Position numbers and translations under genes: made by a program
Shown here: piece by piece, positions 43,622 to 51,392 of the stretch
How positions within the stretch are numbered: position 1 is the stretch's first letter
Layout: every line of letters starts with the position of its first letter
The notes under the pieces: generated by a model
Databases searched by the model: none
Told to the model about the DNA's origin: nothing
What the model saw: only the letters and a program-made list of their open reading frames with translations
Assembly: GCF_945290125.1 (NCBI RefSeq)
Contig: NZ_CALYQV010000005.1
Location: 1 to 60,075, forward strand
Direction: 5' to 3'
From: an uncultured Lactobacillus sp.
Lineage (GTDB): Bacteria; Bacillota; Bacilli; Lactobacillales; Lactobacillaceae
Length of the DNA stretch: 60,075 nucleotides

Positions 43622-44075
43622 CATTGTACCTCTAGATAAAAAGCTTTATTTAGCAAAAATTTAGTATTACACTATTAATCTATAAAACAAAAAGCCTGCC
43701 AAATAAAAACATGAAATAAAATATTTTAGTCAGTTTAACGTAGAATTCATTTCTTAATCAATTCAGCAAACAGCTTAAAAATTAATAATTTTATTTTTAA
43801 TTACTTTTGTTATTTTGATTAAAAATAACACATTTTTTACTATCATTAAGAATAGTAAATTTAAAAGTACTTTGTCAAGGACAAAGTACTTTTTTCCAAC
43901 ACAAAAGAATAAAGGATTTTTCTAACTTTTAATAAGCGATTTCAATTAATAACAATAATTAGAACTAGTTAAAAAAATTATAAACAAAAAATTACTATTG
44001 ATAAAACAATTTAGTTACTTTGACATTTTTTAAAAAAACATTGCTAATAGTTATTTTATTCTTGAAAATTAGCAA
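43622..44075. other. 454-bp gene-free stretch with a run of hairpins
   Basis: No open frame with a ribosome site. Three successive inverted repeats occur between about 43808 and 43895: TTATTTT/AAAATAA, TTTACTAT/ATAGTAAA (43836-43843 and 43852-43859) and the terminator-like repeat at 43863-43895. Very AT-rich on both sides. It could hold a small RNA gene or debris of a lost gene. Confidence 0.45.
43863..43895 (+). terminator. Strong orphan terminator
   Basis: Perfect 14-bp arms AAAAGTACTTTGTC (43863-43876) and GACAAAGTACTTTT (43880-43893) with AAG loop and six T on the plus strand. No plus-strand protein gene lies upstream within 5 kb; on the minus strand it is 180 nt past the ABC ATPase gene, so it might end that operon instead. 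Confidence 0.7.
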
Positions 44076-44750
44076 TTAACTCTTTTGCTTGATTTTTCCA
44101 TCCATCATTTCATAAATATGATCTGCGTATTGTTCTAGCCGCGGATCATGTGTGACTAGCAAAATGGCTTTGTGATAATCTTTGGCTAATTTTTTAAACA
44201 ATTGCCCTACTTCAGCCACATTCTCACTGTCAAGAGAAGCGGTAGGCTCATCAGCCAGCAAAATTTGTGGGTTAGCATAAAGAGCACGGGCAATAGCTGC
44301 GCGTTGCTGTTGCCCACCTGATAGTTCATTAGGATACTTATCAATTAAAGAACTAATTCCCAGCTGCTTGAGTAATTCTTGCAATTTGGCAGCACCGATA
44401 TTGCCCTCTTTTTTTACCTTATTAACTAATTCAAATTGCTCTTTAATTTTTAGAAACGGTACTAAATTATAAGCCTGCAGTACAAAACCAAGTTGCGTTA
44501 GTCGTAAACGGTCACTTTCTCTGGTAGAAATATGCGCAATGTCCCGACTGCCAACAATAACTTTACCCGCAGTCGGTTTTTGCAAAGAGCCGGCAATTGT
44601 TAAAAAAGTGCTTTTACCAGCTCCTGAGGGGCCCATAATTAATACTACTTCGCCTAGGCTTGCCTTAAAATTAATGTTTTTTAGCGCAACAACTTGTGCC
44701 GCCCCTGTGCCATAAACTTTTTGAACATTCTTTAATTCAATAATTGCCAT
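44076..44750 (-). CDS. ABC transporter ATP-binding protein (MacB/LolD type)
   Basis: 224-residue ATPase: Walker A MGPSGAGKSTFLT (about 39-51), signature LSGGQQQR, Walker B ILLADEPTASLD and H-loop LVTHDPRLEQYAD. These small ATPases energise FtsX/MacB-fold permeases for peptide or lipid export rather than import. The ATG at 44750 has AGGTG six bases before it inside the permease end, so the GTG at 44759 is not used. It follows the permease by one base and belongs to the TetR-permease-ATPase operon. Confidence 0.92.
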   Translation of the reverse strand: MAIIELKNVQKVYGTGAAQVVALKNINFKASLGEVVLIMGPSGAGKSTFLTIAGSLQKPTAGKVIVGSRDIAHISTRESDRLRLTQLGFVLQAYNLVPFLKIKEQFELVNKVKKEGNIGAAKLQELLKQLGISSLIDKYPNELSGGQQQRAAIARALYANPQILLADEPTASLDSENVAEVGQLFKKLAKDYHKAILLVTHDPRLEQYADHIYEMMDGKIKQKS

Positions 44751-44751
44751 G

Positions 44752-45813
44752 TTATTCACCTATTGCCTGTGCTGGATCTACTTTTAATATTGATCTAACC
44801 GGAATTAAGCTGCCGATAATTGCAGTTACCAATAATCCGATTGTTCCGGTTAAAATAATTTTTGGTGTGAAACTAATCGGAACAGCAGCTGGTAAAACCT
44901 TAATTGTTATCATCGTGGCTATTAATCCGATAATTAAACCTGCAAGCACTAATATCAGTGCTTGACTAATAGTCGCTTTAACTAACGTACTGCTGGGAAT
45001 CCCCTGAGCACGCATAACCGCATAATTATGCATTTTCTGCATTGTTAAAATATAAAGGAAAACTGCAATTATAATTAACGAAATAACATATAAAAAACCA
45101 ATCATTAATTCAAAAGTCATATTTTGGGCAGTATACCCCGGAAGTTTTTTAATAAACTGATCAATGGGATATGTCTTACAGTTTTGGTAATTATATTTAT
45201 AATCCGGATTACGAGACACTATTGCCGAAGCACGCAAAGTTGGCATTCCTTGACGTAATTTTTTCCAAGACTGCAGCGTACCATAAATAATTGGGGCAAT
45301 ATTGATTTTAGCATTTTTAATAAAACCAACAATGCGGTACTTTTTAGCAGAACCGTTTAGCGCTAATTTATCGCCTAACTGGTAACCCTTAGTTTTAAAT
45401 GCCTGATCGACAGTTACTTCATTATTCTTTTTTGCTCTTCTACCTGCAATCAGTTCCTGATCATGATAAATGAACTGCTCCTTTTTAATTCCGATGAACT
45501 GTGCTGAAATTTGTGGTCGCTTTGAGTTCTTGACTACTACCGGAATTTGTCCAACTAAGGCTTCATCTTTAGTTAATGCATCTTTTTTTAAGTCGCTTTT
45601 TGTTAAAATCGACTGACTCATACTGACATTGGCATTTATGTTTAAAATTACTTTCTGCGCATTCCAAGATTCTAATGCTTGGGTATTTTCACTGGCTAAA
45701 CCTGTTGCCAGTGCTGACAAAATAAATATCAGATAGCTAATCAAAAAGATCATTAAAATAATTAAGCCATAACGAAGTTTTTCTCTTTTTATTTCTTTAA
45801 TTGCTAAAAACAT
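44752..45813 (-). CDS. FtsX-like ABC transporter permease (DevC/MacB type)
   Basis: 353 residues. N-terminal helix (about 13-35), a large extracellular domain (about 36-235) and three C-terminal helices (LMIGFLYVISLIIIAVFLYI, ALILVLAGLIIGLIATM, IILTGTIGLLVTAIIGSLIP), the plan of DevC/MacB permeases. The final VDPAQAIGE contains the conserved DPxxAI motif that touches the ATPase. It is translated from an ATG overlapping the TetR stop (TAATG). Probably exports a toxic compound or antimicrobial peptide; the TetR partner would sense it. Confidence 0.9.
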   Translation of the reverse strand: MFLAIKEIKREKLRYGLIILMIFLISYLIFILSALATGLASENTQALESWNAQKVILNINANVSMSQSILTKSDLKKDALTKDEALVGQIPVVVKNSKRPQISAQFIGIKKEQFIYHDQELIAGRRAKKNNEVTVDQAFKTKGYQLGDKLALNGSAKKYRIVGFIKNAKINIAPIIYGTLQSWKKLRQGMPTLRASAIVSRNPDYKYNYQNCKTYPIDQFIKKLPGYTAQNMTFELMIGFLYVISLIIIAVFLYILTMQKMHNYAVMRAQGIPSSTLVKATISQALILVLAGLIIGLIATMITIKVLPAAVPISFTPKIILTGTIGLLVTAIIGSLIPVRSILKVDPAQAIGE

Positions 45814-46334
45814 TAATTTTTTCCTCTGTTTAACAGTTCCAAACTTGCCTTCAAGCGAGTCATAATAGCTTCTTTTTGTTCTGGATTCTCAAGTACCATT
45901 CTAATAGCTGCATGGCTAAGTACCATGGCACTCCAATTTTGGGAATCTAGTGCGGACAGTATTTTTGACGGAAAATGATGATCAAATGTATTCTCGTTAT
46001 ACAAAATATGCATTTTAATTAATCCTGCATATGTACTTTCTTTTGTTTCATCCAGGAAATGAGTTACATTATCGTAATACTGCTGGGCTTGAAATTGCGG
46101 CAATATTTTCACTGGTGAATGAACAGTTTTCAGAACTAAATCATACATATAGTGATAAGCGTCATTTAAATCCGTAAAATACTTATAAAAAGCACCACGC
46201 GCAATCCCAGTCTCTTTAACTATTCGGGCTACCTGAGCTTTTGCCAAAGGATATTGACTGAATTCTTTCAGTAAAGCACTTTCAATTTTTTGCTTCTTAT
46301 CTCGTGGCAAATTAATAAAAGTTGACTTAGCCAT
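45813..46334 (-). CDS. TetR-family regulator of the adjacent ABC transporter
   Basis: 173 residues. DNA-binding part: KQKIESALLKEFSQYPLAKA, QVARIVKETGIARGAFYKYF (about 12-50), typical for TetR. The ligand-binding remainder is short. It is the first gene of the operon with permease and ATPase, ending in a TAATG overlap. The start is uncertain: the ATG at 46334 is 11 bases from AAGGAG, whereas a TTG two codons upstream (46340) has five-base spacing and may be used. The palindrome 27 nt further upstream is the obvious operator, giving autoregulation. Confidence 0.85.
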   Translation of the reverse strand: MAKSTFINLPRDKKQKIESALLKEFSQYPLAKAQVARIVKETGIARGAFYKYFTDLNDAYHYMYDLVLKTVHSPVKILPQFQAQQYYDNVTHFLDETKESTYAGLIKMHILYNENTFDHHFPSKILSALDSQNWSAMVLSHAAIRMVLENPEQKEAIMTRLKASLELLNRGKN

Positions 46335-46360
46335 ATTCAATTCATCTCCTTTTACTCTTG

Positions 46361-46375
46361 GTGACACCGTGTCAC
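46361..46375. promoter_or_regulatory. Perfect 15-bp palindrome, TetR operator
   Basis: GTGACAC-C-GTGTCAC, arms of seven with a single central base. It lies just past a potential promoter (TTGTCA, 17 bases, TATTCA on the minus strand) and before the TetR start, so a bound repressor would block transcription of the three-gene efflux operon. Confidence 0.75.
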
Positions 46376-46440
46376 TTGAATAAAAGAATAATTCATTTTT
46401 GACAAGTCGTCAATTACAACGCTCAATTAATTGCAGCCAT

Positions 46441-46465
46441 CAAAAAAGACCTCTTTTTGAGGTCT
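46441..46465 (-). terminator. Terminator after the histidine phosphatase gene
   Basis: Stem AGACCTC (46447-46453) and GAGGTCT (46459-46465), T5 loop, six T after it on the minus strand. Confidence 0.85.
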
Positions 46466-46473
46466 ATTGCTTT

Positions 46474-47079
46474 TTATTCTATTGTCAAGATGCGGTTATA
46501 ATAGTTTATCCGGGGAATACCGTCACGATAAGAAACCTTTGCCAAAGCACAATTGTCCATGGTTTCAAAGAAGTTCATATCACCTTGTGTAAAATAATGA
46601 GCAAACATCATTCTGATAAGGGTGCCATGACAAAATACCAAAACTTTTTTAGTTAAATAGTTCTTTTTCATATCATCTAAAAAGCTGCCGCATCTTTCAT
46701 CTAATGACGTAAATGATTCACCACTAGGTGCGTATTTAATGTAAGCAGCAGCTGCCTTACCCCATGGATCGATGGCATCAGGATATTTTTGTCCTAATTC
46801 GGAAAGAAATTCACCATCCCACTCGCCAAAATTAATTTCTGTTAATCTCTGATCAATTTTAATTTCTTTTTGTCCCTTAGTAAAAATTTTAGCGGTAGTC
46901 AAAGACCTCTTTAAGGGACTTGAAAAGACCACGTCAAAACCAGAAGGATCAAAATTGGCAGCAGCTTTTTCAGCGCTTACACGGCCAACCTCATCCAAAT
47001 CATGATCATAGACTGAGCCTTGAATACGACCAGTTTTATTTAAATCAGTTTGACCATGACGAACAAAAACAATTTCCAT
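46474..47079 (-). CDS. Histidine phosphatase family protein (phosphoglycerate mutase-like)
   Basis: 201 residues. Catalytic motif FVRHGQTDLNKTGRIQG (about 5-21) with the phospho-accepting His, the second Arg/Glu block SSPLKRSLTTA and FGEWDGEFLSE, and the second His in VFCHGTLIRM (about 149-158). The family covers cofactor-dependent phosphoglycerate mutases and broad phosphatases; length and motif spacing fit a broad-specificity phosphatase (PhoE/GpmB-like) more than glycolytic GpmA. It has its own terminator and lies downstream of yaaA by 50 bases on the same strand, so co-transcription is likely. Confidence 0.9.
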   Translation of the reverse strand: MEIVFVRHGQTDLNKTGRIQGSVYDHDLDEVGRVSAEKAAANFDPSGFDVVFSSPLKRSLTTAKIFTKGQKEIKIDQRLTEINFGEWDGEFLSELGQKYPDAIDPWGKAAAAYIKYAPSGESFTSLDERCGSFLDDMKKNYLTKKVLVFCHGTLIRMMFAHYFTQGDMNFFETMDNCALAKVSYRDGIPRINYYNRILTIE

Positions 47080-47129
47080 AATAACCTCACATTTCCATGT
47101 CGTAAATATTTACCTTTACTCTAAATTCT

Positions 47130-47897
47130 TCAGCGCCGCCTAAAATCATATTCTGTTCGAAATACATAAGTATTGGCGGTGCTAATATTTGGTACATAAT
47201 TAAAGCCAAAATCATGAAAGTCCTGCAATTGCTGCGGCTTACTCAATTGCTTTTCTGCAATATAACGCACCATCTCTCCACGTGCCATTTTGGCATGCAC
47301 ACCAACTGTCTTCCACTGGCCATTTTTCTTTTCTTGAAAATCAATGCTAACCATTTGTCTGTTATTTGCAACAAAAGGCGCAATATTACGCGAATATTCT
47401 TTTGAAGCTAAATTAATTAACACTTGATCTTCATTAAAAAGATTATCGGCGATTGTTGAACCCCAAAATTGGTACAAGTTGGGCTGACTAAAACCCCAAA
47501 CTTTATTTTTCATCTCTAAACGGTAAGGCCATACACCGTCAAAAGGCCGTAAAACGCCATATAGTCCCGATAATATCCGAACATTATCTTGTAAATAAGA
47601 TAGAGCAGGGGCAGTAAACAAGTCAGCAGCCATGTATTGATATTGAATACCAGAATATGAAATAACGGCTGGAGTTAGATTGTCCTTTTGCTGCAAATTA
47701 AGTTCTTTAATTTGTCTTTGACCTTCCTTGGTCATGCGTTCACTTGACTGCCAGATTTTTTGCAATTTCTGGTAACTGCACTTTTTCAAAAAAGCAGCTA
47801 ATTCTTGAGCTTGCGGTAAAAACTGTGGGTGCGTTCTTGCAGGAAAAGATTCGCGGTCGACTATCATCTTCATCGCTGGTGAAATAATAATTTTCAT
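47130..47897 (-). CDS. yaaA: Peroxide stress protein YaaA (DUF328/UPF0246)
   Basis: 255 residues of the YaaA family, which in Escherichia coli lowers free iron during peroxide stress and binds DNA. Motifs: MKIIISPAMKM at the start, SYSGIQYQYMAADLF (about 80-95), LSGLYGVLRPFDGVWPYRLEM, VNLASKEYS-type segment (INLASKEYSRNI) and DFHDFGFNY near the end. Start at 47897 because AAAGGTGG is five bases upstream. It faces the hypothetical gene on the plus strand across a 56-bp spacer, which must hold both promoters. The biochemical role in lactobacilli is not established. Confidence 0.93.
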   Translation of the reverse strand: MKIIISPAMKMIVDRESFPARTHPQFLPQAQELAAFLKKCSYQKLQKIWQSSERMTKEGQRQIKELNLQQKDNLTPAVISYSGIQYQYMAADLFTAPALSYLQDNVRILSGLYGVLRPFDGVWPYRLEMKNKVWGFSQPNLYQFWGSTIADNLFNEDQVLINLASKEYSRNIAPFVANNRQMVSIDFQEKKNGQWKTVGVHAKMARGEMVRYIAEKQLSKPQQLQDFHDFGFNYVPNISTANTYVFRTEYDFRRR

Positions 47898-47953
47898 CTT
47901 TACCACCTTTTGGGTTAAACTTATTACTGATAATTACTAGAGGAGAAAAATTA

Positions 47954-48634
47954 ATGAATCCTGATTTTGCCATTATATTAAATTTTAAACTAAAAAATGC
48001 TAAAGGTGTAGATGCTGATTTCTTAGTAAAAACTGCACGCAATATTGGTGCTCGAGCTGTTGCTACGGATGCATTTAAAACTGACTTTGAAAAAGCCTGC
48101 AGAAAGTATACTATTGCCTTAGTCACTACTGAGCCTATTCAAAGTGACTGTAAATTATCTGCGACAAATGCGGTAGAACAACTGGTTTCACAGCGCAAAG
48201 CAGGACAAAAAGCAATAATTGATATTCCAATCACGGATGACGGCAATTTACTGGCAGAAACTAAAGCGTTGCTTACGCAACTCAATAACTGGATGCATCT
48301 CTTTGGTCATGCTCTTAATGAAGGCGAGCCGTGTAATCTTACTATCAGCAATGTTAATGAAGATAATGGCTTTGTATTGCAAAATAGACACATGCACTAT
48401 CAGAAGTACGTCTTCATTAAGACCCCATTGCCTGAAATACTAAAAATTCAAGGCTTGAGCAATGAACCCAACCGCGTTGAAACGGTTGCGCAAAGAACTG
48501 AACTTGATTTCACTTTTGCTGATAATGAATTGACAATCAATTTAGAAAATGCATCTAAAAGTGATTTTACCTGGCAAGTGATCAGGATTCAAGAGCACCG
48601 GCCAGAAGATGATATTAAAGAAACAAAATATTAG
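47954..48634 (+). CDS. Protein of unknown function
   Basis: 226 residues, mostly soluble, no signal peptide and no membrane helix. The N-terminal part (KNAKGVDADFLVKTARNIGA, then RAVATDAFKTDFEKACRKY) resembles an alternating alpha/beta region and has a faint similarity to the early part of GH29 alpha-L-fucosidases, but the catalytic residues are not evident. The C-terminal part (RTELDFTFADNELTINLEN) reads like beta strands. I do not recognise the family. AGAGGAG stands directly upstream of the ATG, so the start is well supported. Transcribed alone, divergent from yaaA. Confidence 0.75.
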   Translation: MNPDFAIILNFKLKNAKGVDADFLVKTARNIGARAVATDAFKTDFEKACRKYTIALVTTEPIQSDCKLSATNAVEQLVSQRKAGQKAIIDIPITDDGNLLAETKALLTQLNNWMHLFGHALNEGEPCNLTISNVNEDNGFVLQNRHMHYQKYVFIKTPLPEILKIQGLSNEPNRVETVAQRTELDFTFADNELTINLENASKSDFTWQVIRIQEHRPEDDIKETKY

Positions 48635-48655
48635 CAAGCGGTAAAAACCCAACTT

Positions 48656-48736
48656 AAAAACTGATAAATCTGTGTTTTAAAATGCTAGCTGAATTTTTCT
48701 TCAAGTAGTATATTTTATAAGATTTATCAGTTTTTT
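48656..48736. terminator. Long-loop hairpin between the unknown gene and the ula operon
   Basis: Arms AAAAACTGATAAATCT (48656-48671) and AGATTTATCAGTTTTT (48720-48735) are perfectly complementary, with a 48-nt loop and T runs at both ends. It lies between two converging genes and can serve both. Confidence 0.7.
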
Positions 48737-48757
48737 AAATGAATTAGTTTTTAATAT

Positions 48758-49453
48758 TTATCTTTGACCATAATAAGCATTAGGACCATGTTTACGATAA
48801 TAATGTTTGTCAAGTAAGTACTGTGGCAGTTCAGACCTTTGATGAGTTAGTTCCAAAGTATGGAAATCTTCTTCAGCTACTACTTCCAATACTTTAGCAT
48901 TATAAACGGCTTTTGCAGGTGTTTCTCCCCATGTAAAAGGACCATGCTGACTAACTAGTGCAGCGGGAGTTGCTTCATAATCTAAATTACGCTCCTTAAA
49001 GGTACGGACAATCGTTTTACCAGTATTACCCTCATAATCTTCTTCTATTTCTTCTTTCGTCAAAGCATCTGCAGCCGGTACATCAGTATAAAAAGTATCT
49101 GCATGAGTAGTATTCAAAGCGGGAATATCCATTTTGGCTGCCGCAAAGGAAACTGCCCATGGTGAATGGGTATGAACAATTCCGCCAATTTTAGGAAAAT
49201 GATTATAGAGATATGTATGAGTTGGAGTATCAGAAGATGGATTCTTATCACCTTCAACAACCTCTCCTTTTAAATTAATAACTACCATATCTTCTGGCTG
49301 TAATTCTTCATAAGGAACACCAGAAGGCTTAATAACAAATAGTCCTTTTTTTCTGTCTATTCCTGAAACATTTCCCCAAGTGAAAGTGACTAGATTCAAC
49401 TTAGGTAGTGACATATTTGCTTGGTAAACTTCCTTTTTCAATTTTTCCAGCAT
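48758..49453 (-). CDS. ulaF: L-ribulose-5-phosphate 4-epimerase
   Basis: 231 residues of the class II aldolase/epimerase family (AraD/UlaF/SgbE). The zinc ligands are in VHTHSPWAVSFAAAK (about 94-108) and the C-terminal HGPF; TWGNVSGIDR and KPSGVPYEELQPEDMV are family-specific. It converts L-ribulose 5-phosphate to D-xylulose 5-phosphate, the last step of ascorbate degradation, feeding the phosphoketolase/pentose route. Last gene of the ula operon; 12 bases after ulaE. The same activity exists in arabinose pathways, but the context here is ascorbate. Confidence 0.94.
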   Translation of the reverse strand: MLEKLKKEVYQANMSLPKLNLVTFTWGNVSGIDRKKGLFVIKPSGVPYEELQPEDMVVINLKGEVVEGDKNPSSDTPTHTYLYNHFPKIGGIVHTHSPWAVSFAAAKMDIPALNTTHADTFYTDVPAADALTKEEIEEDYEGNTGKTIVRTFKERNLDYEATPAALVSQHGPFTWGETPAKAVYNAKVLEVVAEEDFHTLELTHQRSELPQYLLDKHYYRKHGPNAYYGQR

Positions 49454-49465
49454 TCTTTTTCTCCT

Positions 49466-50347
49466 TTAATTAACCTTCTCTTGAGTTATTCCTACGCACT
49501 TAAAAATATCGTCAAAAAATGCCTTCGCACTTTTCACTTCGTCAAGCGCGTTTTTATCACCATTATCTCCAGACCACATTTCAATGGTAAAACTGCCATT
49601 ATAGTTTAATCTCACTAGCGTTCGAAGCAGGCCTTTAAAGTCAACGCATCCTTCACCAAAAGGTACATTTTTAAACTGCCCTTTAAAAGCTGAAGTAACC
49701 ATTTTACTGTCCTTTAGGTGAATTGCACAGATAGTATCAATGTATTTTTCAAGTTGTACCGGCACATCATTTTCCGGCCAGGCACTCAAGTTTCCCAAAT
49801 CGGGATAAGCTTGGAGCCAAGGGCTCTTGGCTAAGTCGTGATAATGTGCAATTTTAGGTAAGCTATTTATAAAGGGATCATCCATTGTTTCAATTGACAA
49901 CATAATATTTTTGCTAGCTGCCATATGAACACACTTGATCAAATTCTCAACATAATATTCCCGAGACGTTGCAGACTTTTTTTCATAATAAACATCGTAA
50001 CCAGCCATTTGAATGTTATGTATACCCAAATCTACACAAAGATCTATCGCCTTCTGCATCATTGATAAAGATTTTTCTCTAATCGCTGGGTCAGCTGATC
50101 CCAAAGGAAAACGTCTATGACCAGAAAGCATTAAATTATTAATGCGTGTGTTTGTCTCCCACATCAAATTACGAATTTCATTTCTTTGTTCACGTGTCCA
50201 GTCTAGTCTTGCCAGTCTCTTGTCACTCTCATCAACTGAAAATTCTAAAAAATTAAAACCCAAATCATGAGTTAATTCAAAAGTTTCACGCCACGACAAG
50301 TTTTGAGGCAAAGCTTTTTCATAAATTCCTAAAGCATTAACTGTCAT
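49466..50347 (-). CDS. ulaE: L-ribulose-5-phosphate 3-epimerase (L-xylulose-5-phosphate 3-epimerase)
   Basis: 293-residue TIM-barrel epimerase of the UlaE/SgbU family, changing L-xylulose 5-phosphate to L-ribulose 5-phosphate. Motifs GIYEKALPQNLSWRETFELT near the start, FLEFSVDESDKRL, MLSIETMDDPFINS (metal Glu), QAYPDLGNLSAW and FTIEMWSGDNGD with the second metal Glu are all expected. A hairpin separates it from ulaD upstream by 70 bases. Cytosolic. Highly consistent with the rest of the operon. Confidence 0.95.
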   Translation of the reverse strand: MTVNALGIYEKALPQNLSWRETFELTHDLGFNFLEFSVDESDKRLARLDWTREQRNEIRNLMWETNTRINNLMLSGHRRFPLGSADPAIREKSLSMMQKAIDLCVDLGIHNIQMAGYDVYYEKKSATSREYYVENLIKCVHMAASKNIMLSIETMDDPFINSLPKIAHYHDLAKSPWLQAYPDLGNLSAWPENDVPVQLEKYIDTICAIHLKDSKMVTSAFKGQFKNVPFGEGCVDFKGLLRTLVRLNYNGSFTIEMWSGDNGDKNALDEVKSAKAFFDDIFKCVGITQEKVN

Positions 50348-50367
50348 TTTTTCTCCTCATAATTAAT

Positions 50368-50408
50368 AAAAAAAGGGAAAATGAACAATCGCTCATTTAT
50401 CCCTTTTT
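50368..50408 (-). terminator. Terminator-like hairpin inside the ula operon
   Basis: Arms AAAAGGGAAAATGA (50371-50384) and TCATTTATCCCTTTT (50393-50407) with one bulged base, followed on the minus strand by seven T. It stands between ulaD and ulaE, so it may lower expression of ulaE-ulaF or mark a processing point. Confidence 0.6.
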
Positions 50409-50417
50409 AACATATAA

Positions 50418-51056
50418 TTAACCCCAGATTCTGTTGATCTCATCCTTAAATTGTTTAGCAACAGCATGAGGATCGTCAGCTTCTCTAATTGCACGACCAG
50501 CAATGAACGTATAAACTGGAACTCCTTTAAATAGTTTCAGGATTTCGGGATGAACGCCACCAGTTACTGAAACTTTAAAGCCCATAGCAATCAAATCTTT
50601 GACGTTTTCAACATCCTGCTCTGACCATTTTTGACCTGCAAATTTAGCATCTCTACTTTGATGATAAACTACCTGGTGAATACCATGATCGAGCCATTCC
50701 TGCATTCTATCTTTATTGTCCCAACCTTCATAGAGTTCAACTTGAACTTCAATTTCCTTTTGGGCATTGCTCATAGTGGGAACAGTCGCAGCGTTAATGC
50801 ATGTCATCCAGTCTGCACCGGCTTCCTTGCATGATTGACCACATTTGGTTCCAGCATCAGCGCATTTAGCATCGGCTAACAAGATTTTATCTGGCGCCAT
50901 TGCACGCAAGTTTCTGACTGCACTCAATCCATCACGGTAAATGAGAATAGTTCCTGCTTCAACAACATCAATTACATCTTCTACTTTGCGTAAAACTTCT
51001 ATTGCCTGAGCTGTGTTATCACTATCTAAAGCAACCTGTAATTTTGGTAAATTCAT
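50418..51056 (-). CDS. ulaD: 3-keto-L-gulonate-6-phosphate decarboxylase
   Basis: 212 residues of the orotidine-monophosphate decarboxylase suprafamily (KGPDC). Key motif LLADAKCADAGTKCG (about 60-74) carries the D-x-K-x-x-D catalytic set (here DAKCAD); VALDSDNTAQAI at the start and VTGGVHPEILKLF near the end are phosphate-binding. It converts 3-keto-L-gulonate 6-phosphate to L-xylulose 5-phosphate, releasing CO2. GGAGAT lies before the ATG, 12 bases after ulaB. Length normal. Alternative hexulose-phosphate synthase is less likely in this context. Confidence 0.94.
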   Translation of the reverse strand: MNLPKLQVALDSDNTAQAIEVLRKVEDVIDVVEAGTILIYRDGLSAVRNLRAMAPDKILLADAKCADAGTKCGQSCKEAGADWMTCINAATVPTMSNAQKEIEVQVELYEGWDNKDRMQEWLDHGIHQVVYHQSRDAKFAGQKWSEQDVENVKDLIAMGFKVSVTGGVHPEILKLFKGVPVYTFIAGRAIREADDPHAVAKQFKDEINRIWG

Positions 51057-51068
51057 TTTTATCTCCTA

Positions 51069-51371
51069 TTACTTCTTAAACTTTGTGGGAATGTCAGAGG
51101 CATTTACTTTATCTTCAACTTCTTTGGCCGAAATAACATTTTTTATGCCAATCACTTCACCGCCGCGTTTTTTTACTTCGTCAAACATATTAATAAACGG
51201 AACTGAGGTAAATACTACGTCATAGTTGCGAGCAATACCCTTAGCTTCCGAAATGGAAGTATGATCAGCTTGCGTTATTTGATAGCCCATCTTCTCTAAC
51301 GTCTTTTTAACAGTCCGCAGTAACATTAAGCTTGTTCCTGAACCATTAGCACAGGCAGTCAAAATTTTCAT
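51069..51371 (-). CDS. ulaB: PTS ascorbate EIIB component
   Basis: 100-residue cytosolic EIIB. The phospho-cysteine lies in ILTACANGSGTSLM (C7), followed by the usual P-loop-like Ser/Thr residues. It receives phosphate from EIIA (UlaC) and passes it to ascorbate through UlaA. Length fits the SgaB/UlaB group of about 95-100 residues. It sits between ulaA and ulaD with short spacers of 21 and 12 bases. Confidence 0.93.
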   Translation of the reverse strand: MKILTACANGSGTSLMLLRTVKKTLEKMGYQITQADHTSISEAKGIARNYDVVFTSVPFINMFDEVKKRGGEVIGIKNVISAKEVEDKVNASDIPTKFKK

Positions 51372-51392
51372 ATTGAATTTTCCTTTCTCTAA

